Origin: an uncultured Anaerolineaceae bacterium
GTDB taxonomy: Bacteria; Chloroflexota; Anaerolineae; Anaerolineales; Anaerolineaceae
NCBI GenBank assembly: GCA_938020565.1
Contig: CALIHP010000045.1
Location: 1 to 43,780, forward strand
DNA length: 43,780 bases
Reading direction: 5' to 3'
Positions within the stretch are counted from its first letter, which is position 1. Every line of letters begins with the position of its first letter. The position numbers were made by a program, and so were the translations under genes. The notes beneath the pieces are model-generated. The model was given only the letters and a program-made list of their open reading frames with translations. It made no database searches and had not been told where the DNA came from. Below are positions 7,931-16,200 of the stretch, in pieces.

Positions 7931-9451
7931 TCAGCGCGTCTTTTTCGGACGGTACTGAATCGCTTCGGCGATATCCTCCGCGCGGAGCGCGGCCGAGCCG
8001 GCTAAATCGGCGATCGTCCGCGCGATTTTCAGGAGCCGATGAAACGCGCGCGCCGAAAGGCTGAACCGTTCCATCGCTTTTTTCATCAGCATCTGGCTTG
8101 CGCTGTCGAGCGGGCAGTATTTTCGAATCTCCCCGGGGCGCATTTCCGCGTTGCTCAAAATCGGCAGCCCGCGGTAGCGTTCGCGCTGAATCGCGCGCGC
8201 GGCTTCGACGCGGGCGCGGATCGTTTCCGACGCCTCGTTCCGTCCTGCGTGCGTCAGTTTCTGGAAATCGACGCGCGGGACGTCGACATGCAGGTCGATC
8301 CGGTCGAGCATGGGCCCCGAGATGCGCTTCTGGTACCTGTCGATCGCGGTCGGAGAGCAGGTGCAGGCTGTCGTCGGGTCGCCGTAATAGCCGCAGGGAC
8401 AGGGGTTCATCGCCGCCGCGAGCATGAAATTCGCCGGATACGTCACCGAGCCGGAGGCCCGCGAAATCGTCACGATTTTATCTTCAAGCGGCTGGCGCAG
8501 GACCTCAAGGACGCGCGTCCCGAATTCGGGGAATTCGTCGAGGAAGAGGACTCCGCGATGCGCCATGGAGATTTCGCCGGGCTTCGGCGGGTTCCCGCCG
8601 CCGGCAAGGCCGATATTGGAAATCGTGTGATGCGGCGCGCGAAAGGGACGCGCCCGGATCAGCGGCTGATCGCCGGGGAGCATGTCGGCGATCGAGTAAA
8701 TCCGCGTCACGTCGAGCGCTTCCTCGATCGTCATCCGCGGGAGGATCGACGGGAGCGCACGCGCCATCAGCGTCTTCCCCGTTCCCGGCGACCCGCTCAT
8801 CAGGATATTATGCCCGCCCGCCGCCGCGATTTCGAGCGCGCGTTTGGCGCTTTCCTGTCCCTGGATTTCGGCGAAATCGGTCGGGATTTCCGGAACGATT
8901 TCGGAAAGCCGCGGCGCTGTCTGCGGCTGGATCCGGGTTTCGCCGCTGAGATGCCTGAAGAGTTCTTCGAGCGAAGAAACCGGGAGGACGGTAATTCCCG
9001 GGACGAGCGCCGCTTCTTTGGCGTCGACGGCGGGGACGAAGACGCTGGCGAAACCGGCTTCCTTCGCCCGGGCGGTAATCGGAAGAATCCCGCGGACATG
9101 CCGGACCGATCCGTCGAGCGACAGCTCGCCGATAATCAGGCTGCCGGCGTAGGCGGACGCGTCGATAATCCCCGCCGCCGCCATGCACCCGACCGCGATC
9201 GGCAGGTCGAACGACGGCCCTTCTTTGCGGATGTCCGCCGGGGCGAGGTTGACGGTCACTTTGTAACGCGGGTATTGGATCCCGGAGTTACGGAAGGCGG
9301 CGTTGACGCGCTCGCGGCTCTCCTGGACCGCGAGGTCGGGAAGGCCGACGATAATCGTTTTGGGGAGCGAGGAAAACGACGTATCGACTTCAACGTCGAT
9401 CAGCGTCCCGTCCAAATCGGTCAGGGCGCAGGAAATAACTTTCGCGAGCAT
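7931..9451 (-). CDS. comM: YifB/ComM family Mg-chelatase-like AAA+ ATPase
   Basis: 506 residues, full length. The order is standard: an N-terminal Lon-protease-like ChlI domain ('VGLPDLAVQESRERV', 'NLAPADIRKEGPSFDLPIAVG'), the AAA+ Mg-chelatase domain with Walker A 'GSPGTGKTLMARALP' and Walker B 'GVLFLDEFPEF', a zinc-like 'NPCPCGYYGD...CTCSP' motif, and the C-terminal helical domain ('LSARAFHRLLKIARTIADL'). ComM is a branch-migration helicase that helps integrate DNA during natural transformation. GGAGGGG lies upstream of ATG 9451. Single gene, divergent from wecB. Confidence 0.9.
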   Translation of the reverse strand: MLAKVISCALTDLDGTLIDVEVDTSFSSLPKTIIVGLPDLAVQESRERVNAAFRNSGIQYPRYKVTVNLAPADIRKEGPSFDLPIAVGCMAAAGIIDASAYAGSLIIGELSLDGSVRHVRGILPITARAKEAGFASVFVPAVDAKEAALVPGITVLPVSSLEELFRHLSGETRIQPQTAPRLSEIVPEIPTDFAEIQGQESAKRALEIAAAGGHNILMSGSPGTGKTLMARALPSILPRMTIEEALDVTRIYSIADMLPGDQPLIRARPFRAPHHTISNIGLAGGGNPPKPGEISMAHRGVLFLDEFPEFGTRVLEVLRQPLEDKIVTISRASGSVTYPANFMLAAAMNPCPCGYYGDPTTACTCSPTAIDRYQKRISGPMLDRIDLHVDVPRVDFQKLTHAGRNEASETIRARVEAARAIQRERYRGLPILSNAEMRPGEIRKYCPLDSASQMLMKKAMERFSLSARAFHRLLKIARTIADLAGSAALRAEDIAEAIQYRPKKTR

Positions 9452-9549
9452 GAGCAGGACCCCTCCGGATCGATCGATACGCCCGGCGCGCGGACAGCGG
9501 GAGCGGCGCTGGCGTTCGTTTTCGGATGAAATTTGTCGATTAAAATAAG

Positions 9550-9555
9550 TATAAT
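9550..9555 (+). promoter_or_regulatory. -10 element upstream of wecB
   Basis: A perfect TATAAT 61 bp before the wecB ATG. TTGTCG at 9533 is only 11 bp away, too close to act as its -35. The rest of the comM-wecB gap (9452-9615) shows no gene. Confidence 0.4.
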
Positions 9556-9615
9556 CGGAAACAGCCAGGCGGTTCGTTCCCTCCGCCCAAAATCGAAGAA
9601 CGCGAGGTTTTATTC

Positions 9616-10722
9616 ATGAAAATCATGGTCGTCGCCGGGACGCGTCCGGAAGTTATCAAGCTGATCCCTGTAGTCCGTCGGCTGCGCGCCGCTCCGGACA
9701 TGGAGACGGTTTTCTGCCTGACCGGGCAGCACCGCGAGATGGCCGAGGAGGTTCTCGGCGTCTTCGGGATGGAACGCGATCTGGACCTGAGCCTGATGAC
9801 CGCGGATCAGACGCTGAGTGGGCTGACGGCGGCGATCCTGACCGGGATCCAGCCGGCGCTGGACGCGCTGCGTCCGGACTGGCTCCTCGTTCAGGGGGAT
9901 ACGACGACCGTCATGGCGGCGGCGCTGGCCGCGTTTTATAACCGGATCCGCGTGGGGCATGTTGAAGCCGGGCTGCGCAGTTTTCAGAAATGGGCCCCGT
10001 ACCCGGAGGAAATTAACCGGCGGATCGCCGGAACGATCGCGGATTTGCATTTCGCGCCGACCGCGGGCGCGCGCGAGAACCTGCTGGCGGAGGGCGTCGA
10101 GCCGCGGACCGTCCACGTAACCGGGAATACGGTGATCGACGCGCTCCGGCTCGCGGCGGAGCTTCCTTTCGATCTGGCGCGATCGCCGCTGGCGGGGCTG
10201 CCTTTCGGAACGAAGGAGATCGTTACGATCACGGCGCATCGGCGCGAGAATTTCGGGAGACCGCTCGAGGATATCTGCGAAGCGGTCGCAGCGCTCGCGG
10301 AACGGTACCGCGCCCGGGTCCATTTCGTCTACCCGGTTCATCTGAATCCGAGGGTGCGTTCGGTCGTTTTCGCGAGGCTGCGCGGCGTTGAGAACCTGAC
10401 GCTTCTCGATCCGCTGGACTATTTGAGCATGGTCCAGCTGGTCAGGCGGTCGGCGCTGATCCTGACCGATTCCGGCGGGCTTCAGGAAGAAGCGCCGGGC
10501 CTGGGCGTTCCGGTTCTCGTGCTGCGCGGCGTGACCGAGCGGCCGGAGGGGGTCGCGTCCGGGAACGTCCGGCTGGTCGGAACGGATCCGGAAACGATCC
10601 TGAGGGAGACGTCGCGGGTCCTGGACGACGAAACGGCGCGGCGAGCGATGGCCGGGGCGGTCAACCCATATGGGGATGGGCGCGCCGCTGAGCGGATTGT
10701 CGAGCTGCTTCGGAACAGCTGA
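9616..10722 (+). CDS. wecB: UDP-N-acetylglucosamine 2-epimerase (non-hydrolysing)
   Basis: 368 residues, typical for the bacterial enzyme that interconverts UDP-GlcNAc and UDP-ManNAc for cell-surface polysaccharides. Motifs in order: 'VVAGTRPEVIKL' at the start, 'VQGDTTTVMAAALAA' (nucleotide contact), 'GHVEAGLRSF', the 'PEEINRR' catalytic region, 'HRRENFG', 'DSGGLQEEAPGLGVPVLVLR' and 'TERPEG' near the end. All expected blocks are present. It acts in the cytoplasm. A DUF1294 gene follows after 24 bp. Confidence 0.93.
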   Translation: MKIMVVAGTRPEVIKLIPVVRRLRAAPDMETVFCLTGQHREMAEEVLGVFGMERDLDLSLMTADQTLSGLTAAILTGIQPALDALRPDWLLVQGDTTTVMAAALAAFYNRIRVGHVEAGLRSFQKWAPYPEEINRRIAGTIADLHFAPTAGARENLLAEGVEPRTVHVTGNTVIDALRLAAELPFDLARSPLAGLPFGTKEIVTITAHRRENFGRPLEDICEAVAALAERYRARVHFVYPVHLNPRVRSVVFARLRGVENLTLLDPLDYLSMVQLVRRSALILTDSGGLQEEAPGLGVPVLVLRGVTERPEGVASGNVRLVGTDPETILRETSRVLDDETARRAMAGAVNPYGDGRAAERIVELLRNS

Positions 10723-10746
10723 GCCCCCGCGCGGTAAAATCCCAGT

Positions 10747-11121
10747 ATGCCAGAGATCGTACCGGAGCCCTTGACGCTGATTTTGCGCTGGATCGTTCCG
10801 TTCGCCGCAGTGAACGTAGTCGGGCTTTCCCTTTATTGGATCGATAAGCGCCTGGCGGTACGGAAGCGCCGCCGGATCCCGGAGCGGACGCTGCTCTGGG
10901 CTGCCGCCGTCGCTCCGTTCGGCGCGCTCGCGGGGATGTTCCTGTTTCATCATAAAACGCGGAAAACGAAGTTCCGGACGCTCGTTCCGCTTTTCGCCGC
11001 GGCTCATCTCGGATGGATGTATTTCCTGATCCGCTTTTATTTCGCCTCGTCCGGATCATCCGTTTCGAGTTTTCGTGAATTGCCTTTACATTATTTACAA
11101 AAACCGAAAGGACAGATATAA
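10747..11121 (+). CDS. DUF1294 small membrane protein
   Basis: 124 residues with three predicted membrane segments (about 8-30, 45-65, 77-97). The DUF1294 pattern is clear: 'YWIDKRLAVRKRRRIPERTLL' followed by 'GALAGMFLFHHKTRKTKFR'. The function of the family is unknown. It is probably read through from wecB. The malE promoter -35 and -10 overlap its last codons. Confidence 0.75.
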   Translation: MPEIVPEPLTLILRWIVPFAAVNVVGLSLYWIDKRLAVRKRRRIPERTLLWAAAVAPFGALAGMFLFHHKTRKTKFRTLVPLFAAAHLGWMYFLIRFYFASSGSSVSSFRELPLHYLQKPKGQI

Positions 11122-11122
11122 T
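11094..11122 (+). promoter_or_regulatory. Promoter of the maltose-type transporter operon
   Basis: TTTACA (11094-11099) and TATAAT (11117-11122) with exactly 17 bp between them. The leader to the malE-like ATG at 11193 is about 65 nt. Confidence 0.75.
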
Positions 11123-11192
11123 CTCCATAACATATAGGGGCTTTTTTATCCCGGTCGGTTCTTTTTATCAAGGTTTAAGAAAGGATGTTGTC

Positions 11193-12377
11193 ATGAAGAA
11201 AGTTTTTTCGGTTTTAGTTGTTTTCGCTTTATTTGCTGCGTTGTTTGCCGGCGTCGTCGCGCAGGATAAAGTTACGCTGACCGTTTGGGAATCCGTCGGC
11301 GGTCCCGACGAATGGCTGATTCAGGCTGCCGAAAAGTATGCTGAAATGAATCCGAACGTTACGGTCGAATTCGTCAATGTCGAAATTGTCGATTCCTCGA
11401 CGCAGATCGCGCTCGACGGCCCGTCCGGTATCGGCCCCGATCTTTTCGCCGCTCCGCATGATAAGCTGGGCGAGCTCGTTGCCGGCGGGCATGTTCTTCC
11501 GACCGTTGACGCGGAAGCAGTCGCCGCTGCGATCCTGCCTTCCGCCGCTCAGGCGTTAACGTACGACGGCGTCATGTACGGATACCCAACGACCGCGGAT
11601 ACGTACGTGCTGTTTTATAACAAGGAGCTGGTTGACAAGGCCCCGGAGACGTTTGAAGAGCTCGCCGATTGGGTCAGGGAATTCAACGAAGCCAACCCGG
11701 ATAAATACGGGTTTGTCATGGACGTCGGGAACGCGTACTATACGATCCTGTTTACGACGATGAACGGGAACCGGCTTTTCGGTCCGGACGGCCTCGACAC
11801 CTCTTCTTCTTATCTGGCGACCGAAGACGCGATTGCCGGAATGAAGATTTTCCAATCGCTGCATGACGTCGTTCCGTTCAACGCCGCCGACCTCGATACC
11901 GGTACCGCCGACGGCGCGTTCAGCGCCGGTACGGCCGCGCTCCATATTTCCGGCCCCTGGAACGTCTCCGAATTTACGGAAGACGGGATCGACTTCGGCG
12001 TTGCGACGCTTCCGTCGCTCGACGGGAAGGTTCCTGCTTCTTCGTTCTCCGGTACCCGCGGGATGTTCGTCTCCGCGTACAGCGCGCATCCGGAAGAAGC
12101 CGCCGATTTCGCGAAGTTCCTGATCTCGGAAGAAATGCAGCGGCTGCGCTATGAGATTACCGGCGCGATTCCGGCGATTCCGCTGGAAGTTGAATCGGAA
12201 ATTGTCAACGGCTTCATTGAACAGCTGAAATACGCGTTCCCGATGCCGTCCGTTCCGGCGATGACCGCGTTCTGGGATTCCGCCAGCGCCGCGTCCGCGA
12301 ATATCTGGGACGGGGCCGACGTCGAAGCCGAGCTCCAGAAGCTTGATACCGCGATCGTAGGTTTTACCGCCAAATAA
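11193..12377 (+). CDS. Maltose-type ABC transporter substrate-binding protein
   Basis: 394 residues. Signal peptide MKKVFSVLVVFALFAALFAG, with probable cleavage at VVAQ/DK and no lipobox. The mature part starts with the family-1 sugar-binding pattern 'VTLTVWESVGGPDEWL', has 'GPDLFAAPHDKLGELV' (MalE-like GPDiffw-DrfG block), 'AQALTYDGVMYGYPTTADTYVLFYNKEL' and 'WNVSEFTEDGIDFGVATLP'. This is the MalE/GanO group for malto- or galacto-oligosaccharides; the sugar cannot be fixed. First gene of an operon with two permeases, with a hairpin after it that probably keeps its own mRNA level high. Confidence 0.88.
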   Translation: MKKVFSVLVVFALFAALFAGVVAQDKVTLTVWESVGGPDEWLIQAAEKYAEMNPNVTVEFVNVEIVDSSTQIALDGPSGIGPDLFAAPHDKLGELVAGGHVLPTVDAEAVAAAILPSAAQALTYDGVMYGYPTTADTYVLFYNKELVDKAPETFEELADWVREFNEANPDKYGFVMDVGNAYYTILFTTMNGNRLFGPDGLDTSSSYLATEDAIAGMKIFQSLHDVVPFNAADLDTGTADGAFSAGTAALHISGPWNVSEFTEDGIDFGVATLPSLDGKVPASSFSGTRGMFVSAYSAHPEEAADFAKFLISEEMQRLRYEITGAIPAIPLEVESEIVNGFIEQLKYAFPMPSVPAMTAFWDSASAASANIWDGADVEAELQKLDTAIVGFTAK

Positions 12378-12392
12378 CGCAGACAGAACGAG

Positions 12393-12425
12393 AAGGCCTC
12401 CAGCCAGATTTGGAGGCCTTTTCTT
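12393..12425 (+). terminator. Intercistronic terminator/attenuator between binding protein and permease genes
   Basis: AAGGCCTCCA (12393-12402) pairs with TGGAGGCCTT (12411-12420), followed by TTCTTC. It lies inside the operon, so it likely attenuates transcription of the permease genes relative to the binding protein. Confidence 0.75.
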
Positions 12426-12527
12426 CAACGTTCGTTTTCACCACGGAAACGCCGTGGAGAAATCAGCGAAAGATTTTTCATAAAATTCACTGTAACCCGA
12501 AACGATTCAAGAAAGGAGCGATGCAAT

Positions 12528-13859
12528 ATGGCAGCTGTATCCGCTATTCATGACGACCCGGAACGGAAGCGGCTTTTCCGGACGTCGATTATCTTCATGG
12601 GACTGGGGCATCTTCTCCAGCTGAAGCAGTACGTTAAAGGCGCGTTGTTTGCGCTGATGGAGATCCTGTTCCTGATTTTTATTCCGACCCTGTTCGGGAA
12701 GGTTCACGGCCTGATTACGTTGGGCGACCCCAAGCCGGATCTTCCGATGATCGAACGGGACCATTCGATGTTCATGATGATCGATGGGATTACCGTTCTG
12801 GCCGTGATTTTCCTTTTCTTCGTTCTGTACGCGCTGTCGGTTAAAAGCGCTTTATCGGATTACGACGAACGGAAGTTGACCGGAAAGAACGACAGCGGCC
12901 AGAACATTTTCTCCGAACTGGCGAACAAGTCCTTCCCGATTCTTGGCCTGATGCCGGCGTTGATCCTCGTTATTTTCTTTATCATTGTTCCGCTCCTGTT
13001 TTCGGCGCTGGTCGCGTTTACCGACTATTCCGCCCCGGATCATATTCCGCCGAATAACGTCGTGAACTGGGTCGGGCTGGAAAACTTCCGGACCCTGTTC
13101 GGCAGCAGTAACGTTTGGGCGGGCGCGTTCGGGCGCGTCGCGTTTTGGACGATTCTTTGGGGCGCGGCGGCGACGGTGACCTGCTACGCTGGCGGGATTA
13201 TCATGGCGACGGTCCTGACGCAGCTTAAAATCAGGCTCATCTCGGTTTTTCGCTCGATTTACATTTTGCCGTACGCGATCCCGATCGTCGTTTCGATGAT
13301 GATCTGGCGCAACCTGCTCAACGGGTCGTTTGGGATTGTCAACCGGACGCTGCTTCAGCTGGGGCTGATCGATAAAAGCAGCATGATCCCCTGGCTGAGC
13401 GATCCGACGCTGGCGAAAATTATCTGTATCGTGATTAATCTCTGGGCGGGCTTCCCGTACTTCATGCTGCTGACGATGGGGACGATGACGTCGATCAGCG
13501 GGGATCAGTTTGAGGCGGCGCAGATCGACGGCGCGTCGAATTACCAGACGTTCCGCTATATTACGCTGCCGCAGGTGCTGTACCAGACGATGCCGCTGAT
13601 TATTATGTCGTTTACGTTCAATATCAATAACTTTGGCGCGATTTTCTTCCTGACCGGGGGCGATCCGATCGTTTCGGATTCGACGCTGACCGGCGCGGGC
13701 GGGACCGATATCCTGGTGACCTGGATTTATAAGCTGACGATTAACCTGCTGAAGTATAACTACGCGTCGGTGATCGCGATTTGCATCTTCGCGATTTTAG
13801 CGCCGTTCGCGATCTATAACTTCCGCCGCACGAAATCATTCAAGGAAGGAGAAATCTGA
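12528..13859 (+). CDS. Maltose-type ABC transporter permease (MalF/MalC-like)
   Basis: 443 residues, longer than a minimal permease (about 300). About 150 N-terminal residues form two extra hydrophobic segments (around 35-57 and 87-107) before the canonical six-helix domain begins at 'LANKSFPILGLMPALILVIFF'. The EAA loop that docks the ATPase is seen as 'EAAQIDGASNYQTFRYITLP' near 325. N-terminal extensions are usual in Gram-positive MalC-type permeases. Its stop shares a base with the next ATG (13859), so the two permeases are translationally coupled. AAAGGAG lies before the start. Confidence 0.88.
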   Translation: MAAVSAIHDDPERKRLFRTSIIFMGLGHLLQLKQYVKGALFALMEILFLIFIPTLFGKVHGLITLGDPKPDLPMIERDHSMFMMIDGITVLAVIFLFFVLYALSVKSALSDYDERKLTGKNDSGQNIFSELANKSFPILGLMPALILVIFFIIVPLLFSALVAFTDYSAPDHIPPNNVVNWVGLENFRTLFGSSNVWAGAFGRVAFWTILWGAAATVTCYAGGIIMATVLTQLKIRLISVFRSIYILPYAIPIVVSMMIWRNLLNGSFGIVNRTLLQLGLIDKSSMIPWLSDPTLAKIICIVINLWAGFPYFMLLTMGTMTSISGDQFEAAQIDGASNYQTFRYITLPQVLYQTMPLIIMSFTFNINNFGAIFFLTGGDPIVSDSTLTGAGGTDILVTWIYKLTINLLKYNYASVIAICIFAILAPFAIYNFRRTKSFKEGEI

Positions 13860-14728
13860 TGACCAACGCGCAATTTGAGAGGATGGTGCGGCGGGATAAA
13901 TTCGTTCGCACGGCGAATATGGTTCTGGTTTATGTGTTTCTGACGCTGGCCGCGCTGCTCGTGCTGTACCCGGTTATCTACCTGATATCCGCCGCGTTTA
14001 CGCCCGGAAGCTCGATTTCCAATCTGAGCACGGTTCCATTCGGGAACGGGTTTACGTTTGAACATTTTGCCAAGCTGTTCCGTAAGTCGAATTACCTGCT
14101 CTGGTTCAAGAATACGCTGATGATCGCCGTAGGCGTGTCGCTGGCGACGGTCTTCGTCTGCACGATTGCGGCGTACGTATTTTCGCGATTCCGCTTCCCG
14201 TTTAAGAAGAGCCTGATGCTGTCGTTCCTGATTTTGCAGATTTTTCCGTCGTTTTTGGGCATGGTTGCGATTTATGTGATCCTGCTCCGATTGGACGGTC
14301 TCGATACGCTCTGGGGGATGGTCCTGATTTACACGGCCGGGAACGTTCCGTATAATACCTGGCTGGTTAAGAGCTACGTCGACTCGATTCCGCGGACGCT
14401 CGACGAAGCGGCGAAGATCGACGGCGCGTCGAACGCGCGGACGTTTTTCCAGATCGTGCTGCCGCTGACGAAGCCGATTATTACCTTCCTGGCGATTTCG
14501 AGCTTCACGGGGCCCTGGATGGAGTATATTTTTGCGAAGTTAGTGCTGCGCTCGAACGCGAAGCAGACGCTGGCGATCGGGCTGCTGACGTTCGTGACAG
14601 ATCGGAAGAACGAGTTTACGGTCTTCTGCGCCGGGGCGCTCCTGATCGCGATCCCGTTCGTGATCTCGTTCGTCGTGACGCAGAATATCCTGGTAACGTC
14701 GCTGAGCTCCGGAGCGTTGAAGGAGTAA
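13859..14728 (+). CDS. Maltose-type ABC transporter permease (MalG-like)
   Basis: 289 residues, normal MalG length, six membrane helices. The EAA motif is 'EAAKIDGASNARTFFQIVLP' at about 180-200 and the protein ends in the family's 'TSLSSGALKE'-type tail. It forms the heteromeric channel with the preceding permease. No ATPase gene (MalK/MsmX) lies nearby, so the importer must share an ATPase encoded elsewhere, as several Gram-positive oligosaccharide importers do. Confidence 0.9.
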   Translation: MTNAQFERMVRRDKFVRTANMVLVYVFLTLAALLVLYPVIYLISAAFTPGSSISNLSTVPFGNGFTFEHFAKLFRKSNYLLWFKNTLMIAVGVSLATVFVCTIAAYVFSRFRFPFKKSLMLSFLILQIFPSFLGMVAIYVILLRLDGLDTLWGMVLIYTAGNVPYNTWLVKSYVDSIPRTLDEAAKIDGASNARTFFQIVLPLTKPIITFLAISSFTGPWMEYIFAKLVLRSNAKQTLAIGLLTFVTDRKNEFTVFCAGALLIAIPFVISFVVTQNILVTSLSSGALKE

Positions 14729-14794
14729 GCGGCTGAGGGCTTGAAGCCGCCTGAGGCGCGCTGCGAAACGGTCCATGCGGCAAACGTTTCAAAA

Positions 14795-14842
14795 CAGTCG
14801 GCGATCGCCCGAATCCCGATGGGAACGGCGATTTGCCGGCTG
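14795..14842 (+). terminator. Imperfect long hairpin downstream of the malG-like gene
   Basis: CAGTCGGCGATCGCC (14795-14809) pairs with GGCGATTTGCCGGCTG (14827-14842) with small mismatches. There is no T run, so it may be a transcript end or a 3' stabiliser. A shorter hairpin (GCGGCT/AGCCGC, 14729-14750) follows the stop codon directly. Nothing else is seen in 14843-14930. Confidence 0.4.
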
Positions 14843-14931
14843 TGGCTTTAAGCGGGGAAATCGTACGCGGAAGTCCGCGGCGGCCGGGGCGATTCGCTCT
14901 ATTCCTTTTCCAGGAAACGTTTAGTTTTTGC

Positions 14932-14973
14932 GCATATGACATTTGTCACATTTTTGCGACGAATGTCATATGC
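14932..14973 (+). promoter_or_regulatory. Operator-like inverted repeat before the small transcript
   Basis: GCATATGACATT (14932-14943) is perfectly repeated in inverted form as AATGTCATATGC (14962-14973) across 18 bp. A further TGTCA half-site lies at 14944-14948, making TGACA-TT-TGTCA. The dyad ends 16 bp before a TACAAT -10 (14990-14995), so a bound protein would cover the -35 position. No regulator gene is adjacent. Confidence 0.6.
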
Positions 14974-14989
14974 AAAATAACTTTTGCCC

Positions 14990-14995
14990 TACAAT
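14990..14995 (+). promoter_or_regulatory. -10 element of the small structured transcript
   Basis: TACAAT with no recognisable -35 at 16-18 bp; that position is occupied by the right arm of the dyad. The predicted start is near 15002. Confidence 0.45.
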
Positions 14996-15033
14996 AAGGG
15001 CGATCGGCGGGGAACAGGAATTCCCGCGCTGAT

Positions 15034-15057
15034 CACGGTTCAGCAAGGCTGAACGTG
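15034..15057 (+). ncRNA. Leader hairpin of the small transcript
   Basis: CACGGTTCAGC and GCTGAACGTG form a stem of ten pairs with one bulged G and an AAG loop. It sits directly upstream of the purine-rich ribosome site of the 22-codon ORF (GGGGAAAGGAAAGGG, 15057-15071), so it could influence translation. I do not recognise a known riboswitch class. Confidence 0.5.
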
Positions 15058-15074
15058 GGGAAAGGAAAGGGAAA

Positions 15075-15143
15075 ATGACAGTCTTCGTTTTAATTGCTTT
15101 CGCAGCATTAGCCAGTTTCCTCGGAAACTATCGTCTGGATTAA
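15075..15143 (+). CDS. Putative 22-residue hydrophobic peptide
   Basis: The ORF reads MTVFVLIAFAALASFLGNYR followed by LD and TAA. Residues 3-16 are almost entirely hydrophobic and could span or insert in a membrane; the tail is polar with one Arg and one Asp. A strong ribosome site ends four bases upstream. It has its own -10, a structured leader, a further hairpin after the stop (ATAAAG...CTTTAT arms near 15163-15185) and a strong terminator at 15195, so it is a stand-alone unit of about 225 nt. The layout resembles small membrane-peptide genes and type I toxins, but no antisense RNA is seen and I cannot name a family. It may also be a non-coding RNA with a chance ORF. Confidence 0.45.
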   Translation: MTVFVLIAFAALASFLGNYRLD

Positions 15144-15194
15144 TTTAATCCATAGCTGGCGATAAAGTCAGCTTCGCTTGCTTTATGAAGCTCA

Positions 15195-15225
15195 AACGCC
15201 CGCGTCATATGAACGCGGGCGTTTT
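15195..15225 (+). terminator. Bidirectional terminator between the small transcript and the epimerase
   Basis: AACGCCCGCGT (15195-15205) pairs perfectly with ACGCGGGCGTT (15213-15223) across a 7-nt loop, followed by TT. On the opposite strand it follows the aldose epimerase stop and ends in TTT, so it can serve both. Confidence 0.8.
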
Positions 15226-15237
15226 CACGCGCCGGAC

Positions 15238-16200
15238 TCAGACCGGATCGACGCGGTATTCGACGGCCGCGTGGATCGTCTCGCCCGGCGGCAGGATGAT
15301 CAGGTGGGCGGCGTCCTGTTTCCCATCGGCGTAAAGCCGATGCGCATCATGGGAACAGGTCCAGCTTTCGAGGCAGATATATGGCGCGCCTTCGGGCGAA
15401 TAGATGACGCTGTGCGTGAACGGTTCGCCGGCGGAAATCGTCAGCCGCTTCCCGATCGCGCCATACGTCAGCGTCATCGGCTGGTCCGGCGTCATTCCCT
15501 GAAAAACGTCGTCGATGACCATGTCCTCAATCGTGCGTTCGCTCCGCAGGTCGTACGTTCCCAGCGCGGGATCGGCGAGCGTTCCCTGATCCGGGTCGAC
15601 CCTGAGCTTCATAGGGACGCGGATTTGAATCGTATCGCGGGGGCCGTGAAGATTGAAGTATGGATGAAGCCCGAAGCCGAAGGGCAGCCGGTTTTCCGGG
15701 TCCAGATTCGCTATTTCGACTCCGACTTGGAGCCGCCGATCGCTGAGCGTCATTGTCAGCGTCAGCCGGTTTTCGATCGGGAATTCCGTGAAAAGCGGAT
15801 TTCCCGGCTGGAGCGTGTACGCGAACGACGCTGAAACGCCGTTCGGGGTTACGACCGGTTCGGAGCTGGCGAACGGTTCTTCGATAACGTAGCCATGTCG
15901 GTAGAACGTCCCGCGGTTGGGCTTCAGCTCGAACCGGTGCCCGTCGAATTCAAAGCCGCAGCCGCGGACGATTCCCGGAAACGGATACAGGACCGGGATG
16001 CCGAAATGCCGCCGGTCGGCGAGCGGTTCCGGGGCCGGGTAAAGATACTCGATTCCGTCGACCGCGTAGCGGCGGATATTCGCGCCGTGTCCCGGAAGGA
16101 TCGTGACTTCGGCGACGGAGCGATCGCCGTCGGACTGGATCATCGTCCATTCTTCGCATCCCATTTCGGGACAGGTTCCTTTTTCAACTCGATACTTCAT
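15238..16200 (-). CDS. Aldose 1-epimerase family protein
   Basis: 320 residues, typical of the galactose mutarotase-like superfamily, which interconverts sugar anomers. Seen: an N-terminal beta-sandwich with 'VAEVTILPGHGANIRRYAVDG', 'HFGIPVLYPFPGIVRGCGFEFDGH' (substrate entry loop with Arg), 'RHGYV' containing the conserved His, and 'FGFGLHPYFNL', matching the second catalytic His region. The C-terminal Glu is likely in 'YICLESWT'. Its ATG overlaps the murI stop by 4 bp, so it is translated with murI. Substrate specificity is not readable. Confidence 0.85.
   Translation of the reverse strand: MKYRVEKGTCPEMGCEEWTMIQSDGDRSVAEVTILPGHGANIRRYAVDGIEYLYPAPEPLADRRHFGIPVLYPFPGIVRGCGFEFDGHRFELKPNRGTFYRHGYVIEEPFASSEPVVTPNGVSASFAYTLQPGNPLFTEFPIENRLTLTMTLSDRRLQVGVEIANLDPENRLPFGFGLHPYFNLHGPRDTIQIRVPMKLRVDPDQGTLADPALGTYDLRSERTIEDMVIDDVFQGMTPDQPMTLTYGAIGKRLTISAGEPFTHSVIYSPEGAPYICLESWTCSHDAHRLYADGKQDAAHLIILPPGETIHAAVEYRVDPV

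Noticed and set aside
8039..9529. 496-codon open frame on the plus strand opposite comM
   Set aside because: It mirrors the codon pattern of the minus-strand comM gene, is extremely rich in Arg and Asp, and shows no family motif. It is a GC-driven shadow.
9610..11007. 465-codon open frame opposite wecB
   Set aside because: Arg/Gln/Pro-rich translation without motifs, antisense to a complete wecB gene with all catalytic blocks.
15001..15075. Riboswitch in the leader of the small transcript
   Set aside because: It has a good hairpin, but I cannot match a known aptamer core, and the transcript ends before any metabolic gene.
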